Shown: positions 44,913 to 54,288 of the stretch, one piece after another
Layout of the letters: each line of letters opens with the position of its first letter
How positions within the stretch are numbered: the stretch's first letter is position 1
NCBI RefSeq assembly: GCF_029689925.1
Contig: NZ_CP121445.1
Coordinates: forward strand, 6,258,501 to 6,322,500
Direction: 5' to 3'
DNA from: Anaerocolumna sp. AGMB13025
GTDB lineage: Bacteria > Bacillota > Clostridia > Lachnospirales > Lachnospiraceae
Length of the DNA stretch: 64,000 nt
Made by a program: the position numbers and the translations under genes
The notes under the pieces: generated by a model
The model's input: the letters and a program-made list of their open reading frames with translations, nothing else
What the model was told of the DNA's origin: nothing
Database searches by the model: none

Positions 44913-45233
44913 TTAATCATTGATTATTTTAAAAATACGCTCAAATTCACCCTCATTAATTAAAAACTGTATAACTTCCTGTATTCTTTGTCTACTAACT
45001 TCATCTACAAGTATCATATCTGATGACCAAAAGTATTTTCCATTTAAACATTCACCTGTGCTTTTGTTCTTTTCTACAATTTTACTAATATTGTTGTAGG
45101 TAAAGAAAGATGCTACCCATCTTTTTTCATTATCAAATTCAACTATAACATCTGTATTACCATTATGAATATCCCACTCGCCAACTGCCCACTCCTCTGC
45201 TTCTATCCAAACATTATATTTATCGTTTACCAT
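44913..45233 (-). CDS. Small immunity-like protein (106 residues), family not recognised
   Basis: An acidic, aromatic-rich soluble protein (VWIEAEEWAVGEWD, RWVASFFTYNN) with no signal or membrane part. GGAGG sits 5 nt before the ATG at 45233; the frame itself opens at TTG 45245. It is the last of a same-strand run of small genes (44.9-48.6 kb) whose size, charge and lack of known domains resemble the immunity genes that accompany polymorphic toxins. No toxin gene is present in the window. No specific function is assigned. Confidence 0.6.
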   Translation of the reverse strand: MVNDKYNVWIEAEEWAVGEWDIHNGNTDVIVEFDNEKRWVASFFTYNNISKIVEKNKSTGECLNGKYFWSSDMILVDEVSRQRIQEVIQFLINEGEFERIFKIIND

Positions 45234-45302
45234 AAAATCCTCCAATTAAATCTACTATGCAGATAGATTGATAAGATAATTTATTTTATGAATTAAATAA
45301 AT

Positions 45303-45806
45303 TTAATAATTAACCAGCTCAATTAATATGGGCTGATTGAATTCTTCAAGATTATTAGCATCTGGATAAATATAGCTGTATGAATCTCTAACAGCATAAA
45401 ATCTAATTGTTGCAGATGGTGAAACATCTGCAACTCCTTCGGATACAGATAATACAATATCAAAACACGTATCAGCATATTCATTCTCTAAATGAGATTT
45501 CAACTCCATAACTATCGAAAAAGCATCACTCACAACATCTATTAGTATACACGGTGTTTTTATATTGCTTTTATCAGCATCCCACCTATTGATATTGATT
45601 TCATTACCATCCCACTCTAAGTCAGTTAGTTTTTTACCATGGATAGATGTTGGTTTTCTTCCGACACATCCACAGAAATTTCCCACACCCCAAAATGTCT
45701 CTCCTATATCGTTTTTCTTTACCCATATAGACAAGGTCTTTGCTATTGGTATGTCATTTTGGTTTGTTTGTTTTAACAGCTCTTGCATTTTCCTATTACA
45801 AATCAT
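45303..45806 (-). CDS. Small immunity-like protein (167 residues), family not recognised
   Basis: A soluble 167-residue protein with a GETFWGVGNFCGCVGRKPTS stretch, Trp/Asp-rich middle and an acidic C-terminus. There is no signal peptide. GGAAGG about 10 nt before the ATG at 45806 is the best start, although the frame opens at TTG 45839. It belongs to the same run of small same-strand genes as its neighbours. I cannot name a domain. Confidence 0.6.
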   Translation of the reverse strand: MICNRKMQELLKQTNQNDIPIAKTLSIWVKKNDIGETFWGVGNFCGCVGRKPTSIHGKKLTDLEWDGNEININRWDADKSNIKTPCILIDVVSDAFSIVMELKSHLENEYADTCFDIVLSVSEGVADVSPSATIRFYAVRDSYSYIYPDANNLEEFNQPILIELVNY

Positions 45807-45858
45807 AGAATGACTACCTTCCTTATCTAACAATCCCAAAATTCGTTAATAATAAATC

Positions 45859-46287
45859 TTAATGAAGACCATTCCAATAGCGACGACTTATATTATTTAG
45901 CTCATCATAAATAATCTCATTTCCACTTTCATCAAATATCATTATATCATCAGCTATCAGAATTAAATCCCCTCCACAATTACCATCATATGTATTGCAT
46001 TCGATAGCTATTTTGTTATCAATTACTTTTGCAGATATTATCTCTAAATCCAATGTCCCTAATGTTTTTAAATCATCAATAGCCTCAAATTCTTTTCCCC
46101 ATACAATAAATTCAAGTTTTGAACAGTTTTTAAGCTTTCCACTAAATGAAGTAAATTTTGAATTTACTGTCTCGGCCAAATACTGAATATCTATTATAAA
46201 ATCAACATCTTCATTGCATCTTAAAAACTTTGTAAAACTCCCATCATGGAATTTATCAAATATATCTGCTTGAACTTCTATTAGCAT
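45859..46287 (-). CDS. Small immunity-like protein (142 residues), family not recognised
   Basis: An acidic protein of 142 residues with alternating hydrophobic and polar residues typical of a beta-rich fold (LEFIVWGKEFEAIDDL, GGDLILIADDIMIFDE) and no membrane segment. AAGGAGT lies about 8 nt before the ATG. It sits 52 bp after the next gene's start region in the immunity-like run. No family was recognised. Confidence 0.6.
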   Translation of the reverse strand: MLIEVQADIFDKFHDGSFTKFLRCNEDVDFIIDIQYLAETVNSKFTSFSGKLKNCSKLEFIVWGKEFEAIDDLKTLGTLDLEIISAKVIDNKIAIECNTYDGNCGGDLILIADDIMIFDESGNEIIYDELNNISRRYWNGLH

Positions 46288-46355
46288 TTTATCATACTCC
46301 TTATTGAAAAGCTTAATTCTTCAGAAACATATTGATATCATCTCAGCTATCTCGT

Positions 46356-46511
46356 TTATAGTACTGTTTTGATAATTTGACTTGCAATCTTTTTGAATTC
46401 AATATCATACTCATGCTCTGGGGCATGTGGTAATAAACCCATAGGATTAAGCTCATCCATAAATTTCTTAACAACATTAAACATATTCGTATCCCACTTT
46501 ATTTTGTCCAT
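46356..46511 (-). CDS. DUF1871-like small protein, probably truncated by frameshift
   Basis: ATG at 46511 follows GGAGG at good spacing; the stop is at 46358-46356, giving 51 residues. The NPMGLLPHAPEHEYDIEF stretch matches DUF1871, a family of about 80-90 residues of unknown function seen near toxin-immunity genes. Just past the stop another frame continues as INEIAEMISICF, which fits the expected next helix, so a one-base shift probably cut the gene. Confidence 0.6.
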   Translation of the reverse strand: MDKIKWDTNMFNVVKKFMDELNPMGLLPHAPEHEYDIEFKKIASQIIKTVL

Positions 46512-46547
46512 AAATCGTCCTCCGATTCAAATTTACTATACAAGCTG

Positions 46548-47009
46548 TTATACTTTTAAGCAAATTCTACGTTTACCGTCATCTTCATGCGTAATTATGT
46601 ATGTCCATAAAAAATCATCATCAAAAATATAAATATCTTCAGGAAAATAATCTATACCTTCAATTAAATATTTCGTATCTATTCTCACAACGCTGTCTTT
46701 ACCAAATTTCCAATAATCATTTGTAATAATTCTATTGCTTGAATGGATATCCCACAAAACTAATACTGATTTCTTATTTGAGAGTTCATTTATCAATGAT
46801 TGAAAAGTAATTCTTTGATATTTCTTAAGATAGTCCCATAAGTATCCTGTATAACAATATCCATCAGGAAACAATTTTCTTACAGATATATTATTTTTAT
46901 AGCCTTCCTTAGTTTTATCAATAAAATTATCGATATACAATTCTCTCAAGATGTTAGCTTCATCTAAAGGGAGAACTTCAACTTTCTTTTTAAAATCTTT
47001 TAATAACAT
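46548..47009 (-). CDS. Small immunity-like protein (153 residues), family not recognised
   Basis: A 153-residue soluble protein rich in Tyr, Asp and Trp (DGYCYTGYLWDYLKKY, YFPEDIYIFDDDFLW). GGAGGG 6 nt before the ATG at 47009 fixes the start; the frame opens at 47048. Its ATG overlaps by one base the stop of a degenerate frame upstream (TAATG), a relic of translational coupling. No domain was recognised. Confidence 0.6.
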   Translation of the reverse strand: MLLKDFKKKVEVLPLDEANILRELYIDNFIDKTKEGYKNNISVRKLFPDGYCYTGYLWDYLKKYQRITFQSLINELSNKKSVLVLWDIHSSNRIITNDYWKFGKDSVVRIDTKYLIEGIDYFPEDIYIFDDDFLWTYIITHEDDGKRRICLKV

Positions 47010-47315
47010 TATGCCCTCCAGGCAACAATATTGTTTATTTTCTTGCAATCGTATAAAAACAGATAACAGAATTTACTTTTTATATTCATCACATTCTGAA
47101 TGGGGCCGATAATATATAATTTCTTTCCACATTTATTGCAATGCCTTTGTCCTTTATGCCAGTATCCATATTTCCTTTTTCTGAGGACTGAAAACCATAA
47201 TTCTTCCATAAAATGTATGTGGATTCCCTAAGATAAAATGTTTCCCCGAGCAATCCTCATCTTTTTAAAAAAACCATAACTTTTCATCAATATCAACATC
47301 CAAATTATCTATCAT
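47010..47315 (-). pseudogene. Frameshifted small immunity-like gene
   Basis: Starting at ATG 47315, the frame reads MIDNLDVDIDEKLWFF and stops in a T7 run. A second frame continues as GKHFILGNPHTFYGRIMVFS, and a third as GYWHKGQRHCNKCGKKLYI to the stop at 47011-47009. Joined, these make one coherent protein of about 100 residues, so the gene carries two frameshifts. Confidence 0.65.
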
Positions 47316-47402
47316 ATCATTCCCCCACAGCAAATAGAATTTCAAATAAGAAGTTATTTGCTAAATCTCCGTTTAAACACTATATTATAGTTACTTAATA
47401 GC

Positions 47403-47576
47403 TTACTTCATATTTATTCCTGATTCATCCAATGCTTTACACAAATATACCACAATATACCTTCTATCCGTTTTTTCCTCTAAACCAGAATTATCCACTA
47501 AATTACTCCCTGCAAATTCTATTACATTCCATATTTTCGTATCTTTATATTCTTCATAAGGAAATTCACTTTTCAT
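47403..47576 (-). CDS. Small acidic protein (57 residues)
   Basis: ATG at 47576, with GAGG 7 nt upstream, and stop at 47403-47405. The product starts MKSEFPYEEYKDTKIWNVIE and ends in a YIVVYLCKAL helix. This is a pattern I associate with small helical proteins in toxin-immunity regions, but no function is known. Same strand as its neighbours. Confidence 0.65.
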   Translation of the reverse strand: MKSEFPYEEYKDTKIWNVIEFAGSNLVDNSGLEEKTDRRYIVVYLCKALDESGINMK

Positions 47577-47597
47577 ATATGAACCTCGTTTCGATTG

Positions 47598-48176
47598 CTA
47601 ATTATAATAACAAAATTGACTCCAAAAAGGTATTAATGCAATTTCATCTTTATCTATTGCTTCGTTTATAACATCCCACCTCAAAAAATTAAATTCAATC
47701 CGAAAATAGTTTTCTAAATCAATTCCATAGTATATGACATCCGTCTGATATACTGAAAAAATAGGTGGATTATCGACTCCCTTTACTGTAGGAATATATC
47801 TATGTCCATATATCGGAATCAGCTTAGGGACTTTTTGCATTTCATTTATGCATTTTTGTTTTGCTTCAGATATTTCAGTAGGTTTTTCACCCCAACTACT
47901 ATCCCAAAAAACATTTTCTTCTATATCAAAAAGAACACCTTCTAGCGGCCAATTTAAGCTCTTCTGTATATTTTTAATATTCTGTTCACTAAAATCTCTC
48001 CAATTATAAAATGACTTTGAAACAGGCAACGATATTTGATACATATCTTGTAACGACTTAGGAAAATAGATGTCATAAGTTTTTTCAATCTTTAATATTT
48101 CTTCGCAAGTTAGACCTTTATCAAATTTTATATGCTTCAGTTTTAAATCATTAATTAATTTTTCGTATTTATTCAC
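47598..48176 (-). CDS. SMI1/KNR4 (SUKH) family immunity protein
   Basis: A 192-residue SUKH-type protein. Visible family features: the N-terminal GLTCEEILKIEKTY segment, FPKSLQDMY, the central NWRDF and WPLEGVLFDIEENVFW, and the C-terminal IPIYGHRYIP and IYYGIDLENY. SUKH proteins protect against co-encoded nuclease toxins. The start is GTG with GAGG 8 nt upstream. No matching toxin is encoded nearby, so it may be an orphan antidote against toxins from rival strains. Confidence 0.85.
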   Translation of the reverse strand: MNKYEKLINDLKLKHIKFDKGLTCEEILKIEKTYDIYFPKSLQDMYQISLPVSKSFYNWRDFSEQNIKNIQKSLNWPLEGVLFDIEENVFWDSSWGEKPTEISEAKQKCINEMQKVPKLIPIYGHRYIPTVKGVDNPPIFSVYQTDVIYYGIDLENYFRIEFNFLRWDVINEAIDKDEIALIPFWSQFCYYN

Positions 48177-48280
48177 TTCATCATCCTCTTGAGATTAAAA
48201 CTCTCTAAATGAGAAACCAGTCCATTCTTCTATTTCTATACAATAGTATGTAACAAAATCAAATATAACGCTATAAAATA

Positions 48281-48589
48281 TCATTGCCTGCTAATATAAA
48301 CTTCTTCATCACCAATGTATTCATCGGCAATTCTCCACTTCATTTCTTTTGCTTTTATCCATGTATAGTCATCCTGTTTTAAAGTATTGGATATATTTTC
48401 GACTTTTAAATCATCATCCACCCAAATAATACATTCTTCATTTACAAAAATACTTGCTCCATATATTATACCATCATATTGTTCATCACTTGGCGATAAG
48501 TTCATTTGTATTAGCTTAGAGAAAATCACCTCTATTACACAGGGCTTCTCCCATTGTCGTTGGAATATTATGCTCAGTTCATGTACCAT
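48281..48589 (-). CDS. Small immunity-like protein (102 residues), family not recognised
   Basis: A 102-residue acidic protein (IIYGASIFVNEECIIWVDDD, YTWIKAKEMKWRIADEYIG). The ribosome site is weak. It is the most upstream gene of the immunity-like run. The Trp-rich C-terminal half resembles that of the protein at 44913, suggesting distant kinship. No function is assigned. Confidence 0.5.
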   Translation of the reverse strand: MVHELSIIFQRQWEKPCVIEVIFSKLIQMNLSPSDEQYDGIIYGASIFVNEECIIWVDDDLKVENISNTLKQDDYTWIKAKEMKWRIADEYIGDEEVYISRQ

Positions 48590-48675
48590 CTTTTTTACTT
48601 ACGTACTATTTTATTCATGTACCAACTTTATTCTTCATCAATTTTTACATATTCATGTTGGCGTTCAATAAATAA

Positions 48676-48771
48676 TGTAATACATTACAATAAATAATGA
48701 AATATTTTAGCCTGTATTTCTCTCCTTATCAAAATTTTATCTAACATTTATTACAATAAATATTGTAATAA
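48676..48771. promoter_or_regulatory. Two related palindromes in the gap upstream of the immunity-like genes
   Basis: TGTAATACATTACA (48676-48689) and TTATTACAATA/TATTGTAATAA (48748-48771, 2-bp centre) are perfect palindromes sharing the 13-mer ATTACAATAAATA, 66 bp apart. They look like a double operator. The rest of 48590-49035 is AT-rich with no gene that I can support. Confidence 0.5.
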
Positions 48772-49035
48772 CTACTTCTACATGAATATGTTCATATAGA
48801 GGGTAATTTCTATTAAAGCAGTTTATATAAAGACATCTTGATTGGGATTAATATCATTCAACACAATACGCGAAGAAAACGGATTAATTATTTTAGGGAC
48901 GATGTTAAAACCTTATGCAGAAATTATATCTAATTATAAGAGAATGATTGGTTTTTCTTACTTGAAATAAGAAATGACTTTTTAACAGCTTTTAAGTTTT
49001 TAACAGTAAATTATATATGATATTACATTTCCTAT

Positions 49036-49992
49036 TTAGTATCTTAATGTTATCTCGGATCTGACTACAACTGTATTTTCATAACCATTTTTCATTAAGA
49101 AAAACTCAGTGCCTGTAAGAGAAGTATCGGTATTATTTTTAGCTCCTATCATGATCCTGTTAATTGGTATATTGATACCGTCATGTTTTAAATTCACTTT
49201 AATATAAGGTATGATACTGCCGCTTCTTTCTCTGAATTCAATATTGTCTGAATAAGCAGGATGTCTTTCTCTTTTAGTTTTATATTTGCTTTTATCTTTC
49301 TCATCATAATAAAAACAAAATCTGTATTCCTGTTCTTCTTTGAATTTTTCCGATTTGAAGTATGGGGCATATAGCAGTAATTCAGTAGCGATATACATTA
49401 CAAAATTGTCAATTGCTTCTTCGTATTCTTTACACTTTATTCTAAACATATTATTAATTGTCGGTAGTCCGTTGTTTTCGTTCACCAGAGCATCCCAGTT
49501 TAAATTGAAGTCATTTTTTAAAATTTCTATTTGTCTTTTTTCATCATATATAACCTTTCCGTCTACAATAAAACACTCGTACTTTATAATTTCCAAATCT
49601 AATTTACTTCTAATATCTCCTATATTGAATTCTAAATTATAACCATAAAAATTCGAAAATTCAGACCATAATGTGAGGGAGTCACTGTTTGTAGAGAATG
49701 ATAGTATAAATAATTGTGAAAACCAATCATGGTCTTCTTTATGTTTCTTCATTATCATTTTATATAACTTCATAGCATCATTATTGTTCTTCATTATATC
49801 TTGGCATACTTTAAGTATAATTTTATATATATAAGTTACCTCTGAATAATCATTTAAAAAATTGCCATGAGTAACCCATAACTCATTATCAATAATAATG
49901 TTTTTTAAAGCGTTCGCACTTGTGTAATGATATATTTTTTCTGAATCATCTAACCTTTCTAAATGCTCCTCAAATGACTTATCGTTATCCAT
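49036..49992 (-). CDS. DUF2971 family protein
   Basis: A 318-residue soluble protein of the DUF2971 family. The family opening is visible as IYHYTSANALKNIIIDNELW and LNDYSE, and the later FILSFSTNSDSLTLWSEFSN also fits. The fold is thought to be ADP-ribosyltransferase-like in some members, but I cannot confirm catalytic residues here. DUF2971 genes often lie in phage-defence regions. GGAGG 8 nt before the ATG at 49992 marks the start. The helicase-nuclease gene ends 149 bp upstream on the same strand, so joint action is possible. Confidence 0.85.
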   Translation of the reverse strand: MDNDKSFEEHLERLDDSEKIYHYTSANALKNIIIDNELWVTHGNFLNDYSEVTYIYKIILKVCQDIMKNNNDAMKLYKMIMKKHKEDHDWFSQLFILSFSTNSDSLTLWSEFSNFYGYNLEFNIGDIRSKLDLEIIKYECFIVDGKVIYDEKRQIEILKNDFNLNWDALVNENNGLPTINNMFRIKCKEYEEAIDNFVMYIATELLLYAPYFKSEKFKEEQEYRFCFYYDEKDKSKYKTKRERHPAYSDNIEFRERSGSIIPYIKVNLKHDGINIPINRIMIGAKNNTDTSLTGTEFFLMKNGYENTVVVRSEITLRY

Positions 49993-50141
49993 ATGTATTT
50001 CCTCCATAAATCTTCAGATGTATAAGTAAGGGCAAGGTGCCCCTATATATGTTTATCTCTTAATACAAAAATGGCAATATATATTTATTCCTAAAATTGA
50101 TAAAGTGTGAAATGGGATCTTACTATAATATCTAAAATGAA

Positions 50142-53027
50142 TTATATACTACCCCATATTTCAAGTGCTTTAACTTTTCCGGAATTATTAATATAGTAAT
50201 TAGCTGCAGCTAATATTTCTTGAATTTTTCCAGGCATACTTTCACTTTTACTAATGGAAGGTTGAACTATAACGATTTTCCCCCTTAGTTGTTTATTTTG
50301 CTTTAAGACCATTTTAAATTCATCAAATGTTCCAGTCTGAAATATACAATGACCTGATCTTCTTCTTTCTGCAACTTTACTTATAAATCCCGGCTTAGTT
50401 TTTAACCAGATTGTTGATTTTACAGCTTGACCTGCAACTTCATATATGTCATCAACACTACTATTATAATTTTGAGCTGTCATTTTCTTTACGTGATATA
50501 ATGTTACTTGAAATACATATTCTTCTTCTTTTATAGTTATAAAATCAGCCATCTCACTTGAAGAATGATCATAAATCAAGAATTTAATATCTTTATCGTC
50601 ATGTAAAATTTGTTCTAGTGTTGTTTGAATTGATATTCCAGACGGATTATATTTAGGATCGTTTATCTCAATTCTTCTATCAGTACCATATTGGTCCCAG
50701 TCAATTCCTATTATATTATCCGAACTATATACGATAGCGTCAGGATTTCCTTCACAGTATTCGATATCCTGTATCGTTGTATCATCAGTTGTCTTAAAAA
50801 TTAATGGACACTCATTTAAATAATCAAATAAATATATCTTTTCTCTACCTATCACTACTTCTATTTCCGGCTCGGTAGATAGGTATATTCCACCAGTGTC
50901 ACAAGTTATCATTTCTATCTTATTACCATAGATAAACTCAATGGATATTCTATCTTTTTTTATTTCTTTAATTGTTGGTACTATATCTACAAGAATATCT
51001 TTTAAGGTTCTGTCTTCACTATTATGTATTAGGGGTGGAAAGCTATATGTTTTAGGAGAGTAATCACATACAAAAATATTCTTAGGATACTCTGATAATT
51101 GCTTTGGTATAGGTAGATAATCATAATTTGTATAAGTTTTTACTTTTATTTCAGAGTTCTCGATTTTTTTACCATTAAAATCACACCACTTAATATATTC
51201 CGGTACTGTAAAGTAAGTACTACTCCACATCTTTGCTCCGCTACTATAACCTATAGTAATCACATTATCATTGTCCTGGGCTTTACAAAAGACATGGCCT
51301 GCAGAATACAGTTTTCCTGTAACAGGATCAATAGATCCGCTAACATAAGATCCTGCTGAAATCCGATATGATTCTCCTGATTCAATAAATCTATTCTGCA
51401 TTCCCGAATTAAATATCTCAAATTCCTTTAATTCGCCAAGTACACGATTCATTTTATATTTTGGTATTTTCTCTGCAGATTTACAAAATGACTTAACTAT
51501 ATTATTATAAACTATTTCCGTTTTAATTTGTGAATATATGTATACAAGATTTAACTCTTTCTGATAATGAATGATGTATAAAAAGTTATTAATATCAAAT
51601 ATATTCTCAGATGTCATCCATAATGGTTGCTGTATCTCTTTTCCTATTCCAATAACAGTATTATCCTCTTCATTAATAAAGATTCTATCCTCAACATTGC
51701 ACATATCTGGGAAATGAGCATTTATGTTAAAGTCCGTTACCTTATATATCTTAGCATGACAGTTCGGTCTTATACTATGTAATGATATTTCATCTTCGCC
51801 TACAATACTCCCAGTGATTCTCCTGAACTTCCCATAATAGGCTTTTATACTTTCTTCGGCTTTAGTTTTTCCTTCACTAAGATCTATAATGATGTCTTGC
51901 CAAATAGCATCACTTTTATATAGTGCCTTATTTTCTAGAATTAATTCGTTATCATTCATTGCAATAAATTTTGCTGTGCCGATGTTTTCTCCGTTCGTTC
52001 TTGCAAATCTACCGATAAATTGCAAGGTACTGGCTAAAGATTTATGCGGAGCATGAATAGCCGCAATTTTCAAATTAGGAAAATCAAATCCTTCTCCTAA
52101 CATATCCACACAAATAATTCCGTCTAACTGTTTCTCCTTCAATTCTCTTATGCATTTTTTTATTACATTGTTTGTCATCGAACTATCGATACGCTTTAAT
52201 TTTAAATTCGTTTCTTGCAAATAAAGTGTTTCAAGTTCTTTTGCCTTCTCTTTTGTATTTGTCCTTACCATTAAATAATGATCATAACCTAATTCTTTAT
52301 CAGTTAGGATAACCTCTTCCGTTTTCTTTGCAATTAAATAATCTTTATTGGATGACTCATCAATTGGTACATATTCAATCTCCCCAAAAATACCATCACT
52401 ATATGCCATTGATAATGGATATGTATATATCATCTCTCCTTTAATTTCTTTTTTATCCAGTCTAAAGGGTGTCGCTGTAAATAACACTTGTTTTGCAAAG
52501 TTAATATTTATAAGTATTTGTTCCCAAGTCTTTGCAGGTACATGGTGAGCTTCATCTATTAAGACTAAATCGAATAGTCTACGGGTCTCTTCATCTTCTG
52601 AAACAGTTAGTGCCCCCTGTGGTGTTGCTATTATTACATCTGAATCAATTATTGTTTGATAATAATCTTTGCTATAATTATGAATTAATTCATAAACCTT
52701 TGGTTTTTTTACATTTTCATCGAAAACTGTTGATCTACATAAAGTATTAAGATTTTGAAAATCCTCAGCAATTTGGCCTCTTACCATTACACTCGGTGTG
52801 ACTATAAGTACTTTAGAACTCTCCAAAACATATGGGGCCATCATGAGAACAGCAGTTTTGCCAGAACCAGTAGGCATTACAATTATTGCAGTTTTATTTT
52901 TCATAAGTGTAAAATAAGATGCAATTGCATGAATAGCTCCTATTTGTGCGTTTCGTAAGCCTGGTTTAGTTTCTAATTCTTTATGATATTTTAGGTTCTT
53001 ATATTGTTTAATAAAATACTCACTCAT
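50142..53027 (-). CDS. DEAD/DEAH-box helicase with C-terminal nuclease-like domain
   Basis: A 961-residue superfamily 2 protein. Walker A MPTGSGKT is at 51-58, motif II is DEAH (LIDEAHHVP), motif III is FTATPFR, and motif VI is QFIGRFARTNG. Together these define a restriction-enzyme-like helicase over about the first 400 residues. A long middle region has no motif I recognise. Near 845-905 the sequence SSSEMADFITI, then VTLYHVKK and DDIYEVAGQAVKS, looks like a PD-(D/E)XK-type nuclease core. No methyltransferase gene is present, so this is not a plain type III restriction system. AAAGG precedes the ATG at 53027. A phage-defence role is likely. Confidence 0.85.
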   Translation of the reverse strand: MSEYFIKQYKNLKYHKELETKPGLRNAQIGAIHAIASYFTLMKNKTAIIVMPTGSGKTAVLMMAPYVLESSKVLIVTPSVMVRGQIAEDFQNLNTLCRSTVFDENVKKPKVYELIHNYSKDYYQTIIDSDVIIATPQGALTVSEDEETRRLFDLVLIDEAHHVPAKTWEQILININFAKQVLFTATPFRLDKKEIKGEMIYTYPLSMAYSDGIFGEIEYVPIDESSNKDYLIAKKTEEVILTDKELGYDHYLMVRTNTKEKAKELETLYLQETNLKLKRIDSSMTNNVIKKCIRELKEKQLDGIICVDMLGEGFDFPNLKIAAIHAPHKSLASTLQFIGRFARTNGENIGTAKFIAMNDNELILENKALYKSDAIWQDIIIDLSEGKTKAEESIKAYYGKFRRITGSIVGEDEISLHSIRPNCHAKIYKVTDFNINAHFPDMCNVEDRIFINEEDNTVIGIGKEIQQPLWMTSENIFDINNFLYIIHYQKELNLVYIYSQIKTEIVYNNIVKSFCKSAEKIPKYKMNRVLGELKEFEIFNSGMQNRFIESGESYRISAGSYVSGSIDPVTGKLYSAGHVFCKAQDNDNVITIGYSSGAKMWSSTYFTVPEYIKWCDFNGKKIENSEIKVKTYTNYDYLPIPKQLSEYPKNIFVCDYSPKTYSFPPLIHNSEDRTLKDILVDIVPTIKEIKKDRISIEFIYGNKIEMITCDTGGIYLSTEPEIEVVIGREKIYLFDYLNECPLIFKTTDDTTIQDIEYCEGNPDAIVYSSDNIIGIDWDQYGTDRRIEINDPKYNPSGISIQTTLEQILHDDKDIKFLIYDHSSSEMADFITIKEEEYVFQVTLYHVKKMTAQNYNSSVDDIYEVAGQAVKSTIWLKTKPGFISKVAERRRSGHCIFQTGTFDEFKMVLKQNKQLRGKIVIVQPSISKSESMPGKIQEILAAANYYINNSGKVKALEIWGSI

Positions 53028-53267
53028 AATCCTAACCTTTCCCATATGTTTTAACCAAAAGCGTTCAACATATTATACCATATATTCTCATATGCCGCCA
53101 TATATTTACTTAGTTCTATGATGAGAAAGTGTATTTTTAGTATAAAATGATTCGGTGGAAAAAATCTAAATAGACTTCTATATTTTATTTAGTTTTGTAG
53201 TGTAAGCGCTCAATAATAAAGTGCCTTGTATAAAATTAAAGGACCGGTTATAATACCGATCCATAAG

Positions 53268-53522
53268 TTACTTGCCACATACTGCTTTTACATTTTTTGA
53301 CCACGGCATCAATAAGTCCAGTTCCTCCGGATAATTACGCCAATCCATGTCCGGCATGTACAAAAGCAGATATTCAAGATAGGTATATACATTAAGACCA
53401 TTTGCTTTCGCTGTCTCAATGATACTATATACAGCCGCTGATGCAGTAGCTCCTTTTGGGGTATCTGAAAACAGCCAGTTCTTACGTCCGACTGTAAAAG
53501 GACGGATGGCATTTTCACAGAG
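53268..53522 (-). mobile_element. IS66 transposase fragment (C-terminal end), minus strand
   Basis: The minus strand encodes RPFTVGRKNWLFSDTPKGA, then SIVETAKANGLNVYTYLEY and ends VCGK with a stop at 53270-53268. This is the C-terminal end of an IS66 TnpC transposase. It breaks off at 53520 at an imperfect palindrome, where the sequence switches to IS66 in the opposite orientation. Confidence 0.85.
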
Positions 53523-53547
53523 TTATCTTCATATGAGAATAACTCAG

Positions 53548-53887
53548 TGAAGCCAATATCAGGCCATTTGCCACAGGAAGACGTGCCTGGCTTTTTGCAG
53601 ATACTCCAAAAGGAGCAACTGCTAACGCAGTCCTCTATACCTTGGTGGAATCTGCGAGGGCAAATGGACTTGATGTGTATGAGTATATAAAATATCTTCT
53701 GAGCGAGATGCCAAATAGAGATTTCAATAACCATCCAGAAATTTTGGAGTGGTACCTGCCTTGGTCAACTGAACTACCAGAAGAATGCAGGCTTAATCAT
53801 AAACATAAAAAGTGCCTCAAAAAATGATATCATTAGCTTACCACCATTCAGGGCGTAATACTAGACGTCATCTTTTGAAGCACTTAC
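53548..53887 (+). mobile_element. IS66 right-end fragment, copy 1
   Basis: Encodes the IS66 TnpC C-terminus (AWLFADTPKGATANAVLYTL, ANGLDVYEYIKYLLSEMPN) up to the stop at 53825-53827, then about 60 bp to the terminal CACTTAC at 53887. It is nearly identical to copy 2, 381 bp further on; one base differs (53585 region, GTGCC versus GTACC). The 5' part of the transposase is missing. Confidence 0.88.
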
Positions 53888-53928
53888 CTGTGTATAAACT
53901 GAGTTATTCTCATATGAAGATAACTCTG

Positions 53929-54268
53929 TGAAGCCAATATCAGGCCATTTGCCACAGGAAGACGTACCTGGCTTTTTGCAGATACTCCAAAAGGAGCAAC
54001 TGCTAACGCAGTCCTCTATACCTTGGTGGAATCTGCGAGGGCAAATGGACTTGATGTGTATGAGTATATAAAATATCTTCTGAGCGAGATGCCAAATAGA
54101 GATTTCAATAACCATCCAGAAATTTTGGAGTGGTACCTGCCTTGGTCAACTGAACTACCAGAAGAATGCAGGCTTAATCATAAACATAAAAAGTGCCTCA
54201 AAAAATGATATCATTAGCTTACCACCATTCAGGGCGTAATACTAGACGTCATCTTTTGAAGCACTTAC
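53929..54268 (+). mobile_element. IS66 right-end fragment, copy 2
   Basis: A 340-bp near-exact duplicate of 53548-53887, ending at the same terminal CACTTAC (54262-54268). The short segment just before each copy is inverted relative to the other (see findings). The duplication makes this a 381-bp-period tandem repeat prone to further recombination. Confidence 0.88.
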
Positions 54269-54288
54269 ACTAATTTGTCAAGTTTTTT

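Noticed and set aside
50142..53027. Type III restriction (res) subunit
   Set aside because: No mod methyltransferase is adjacent, and the middle and C-terminal regions do not look like a Res protein.
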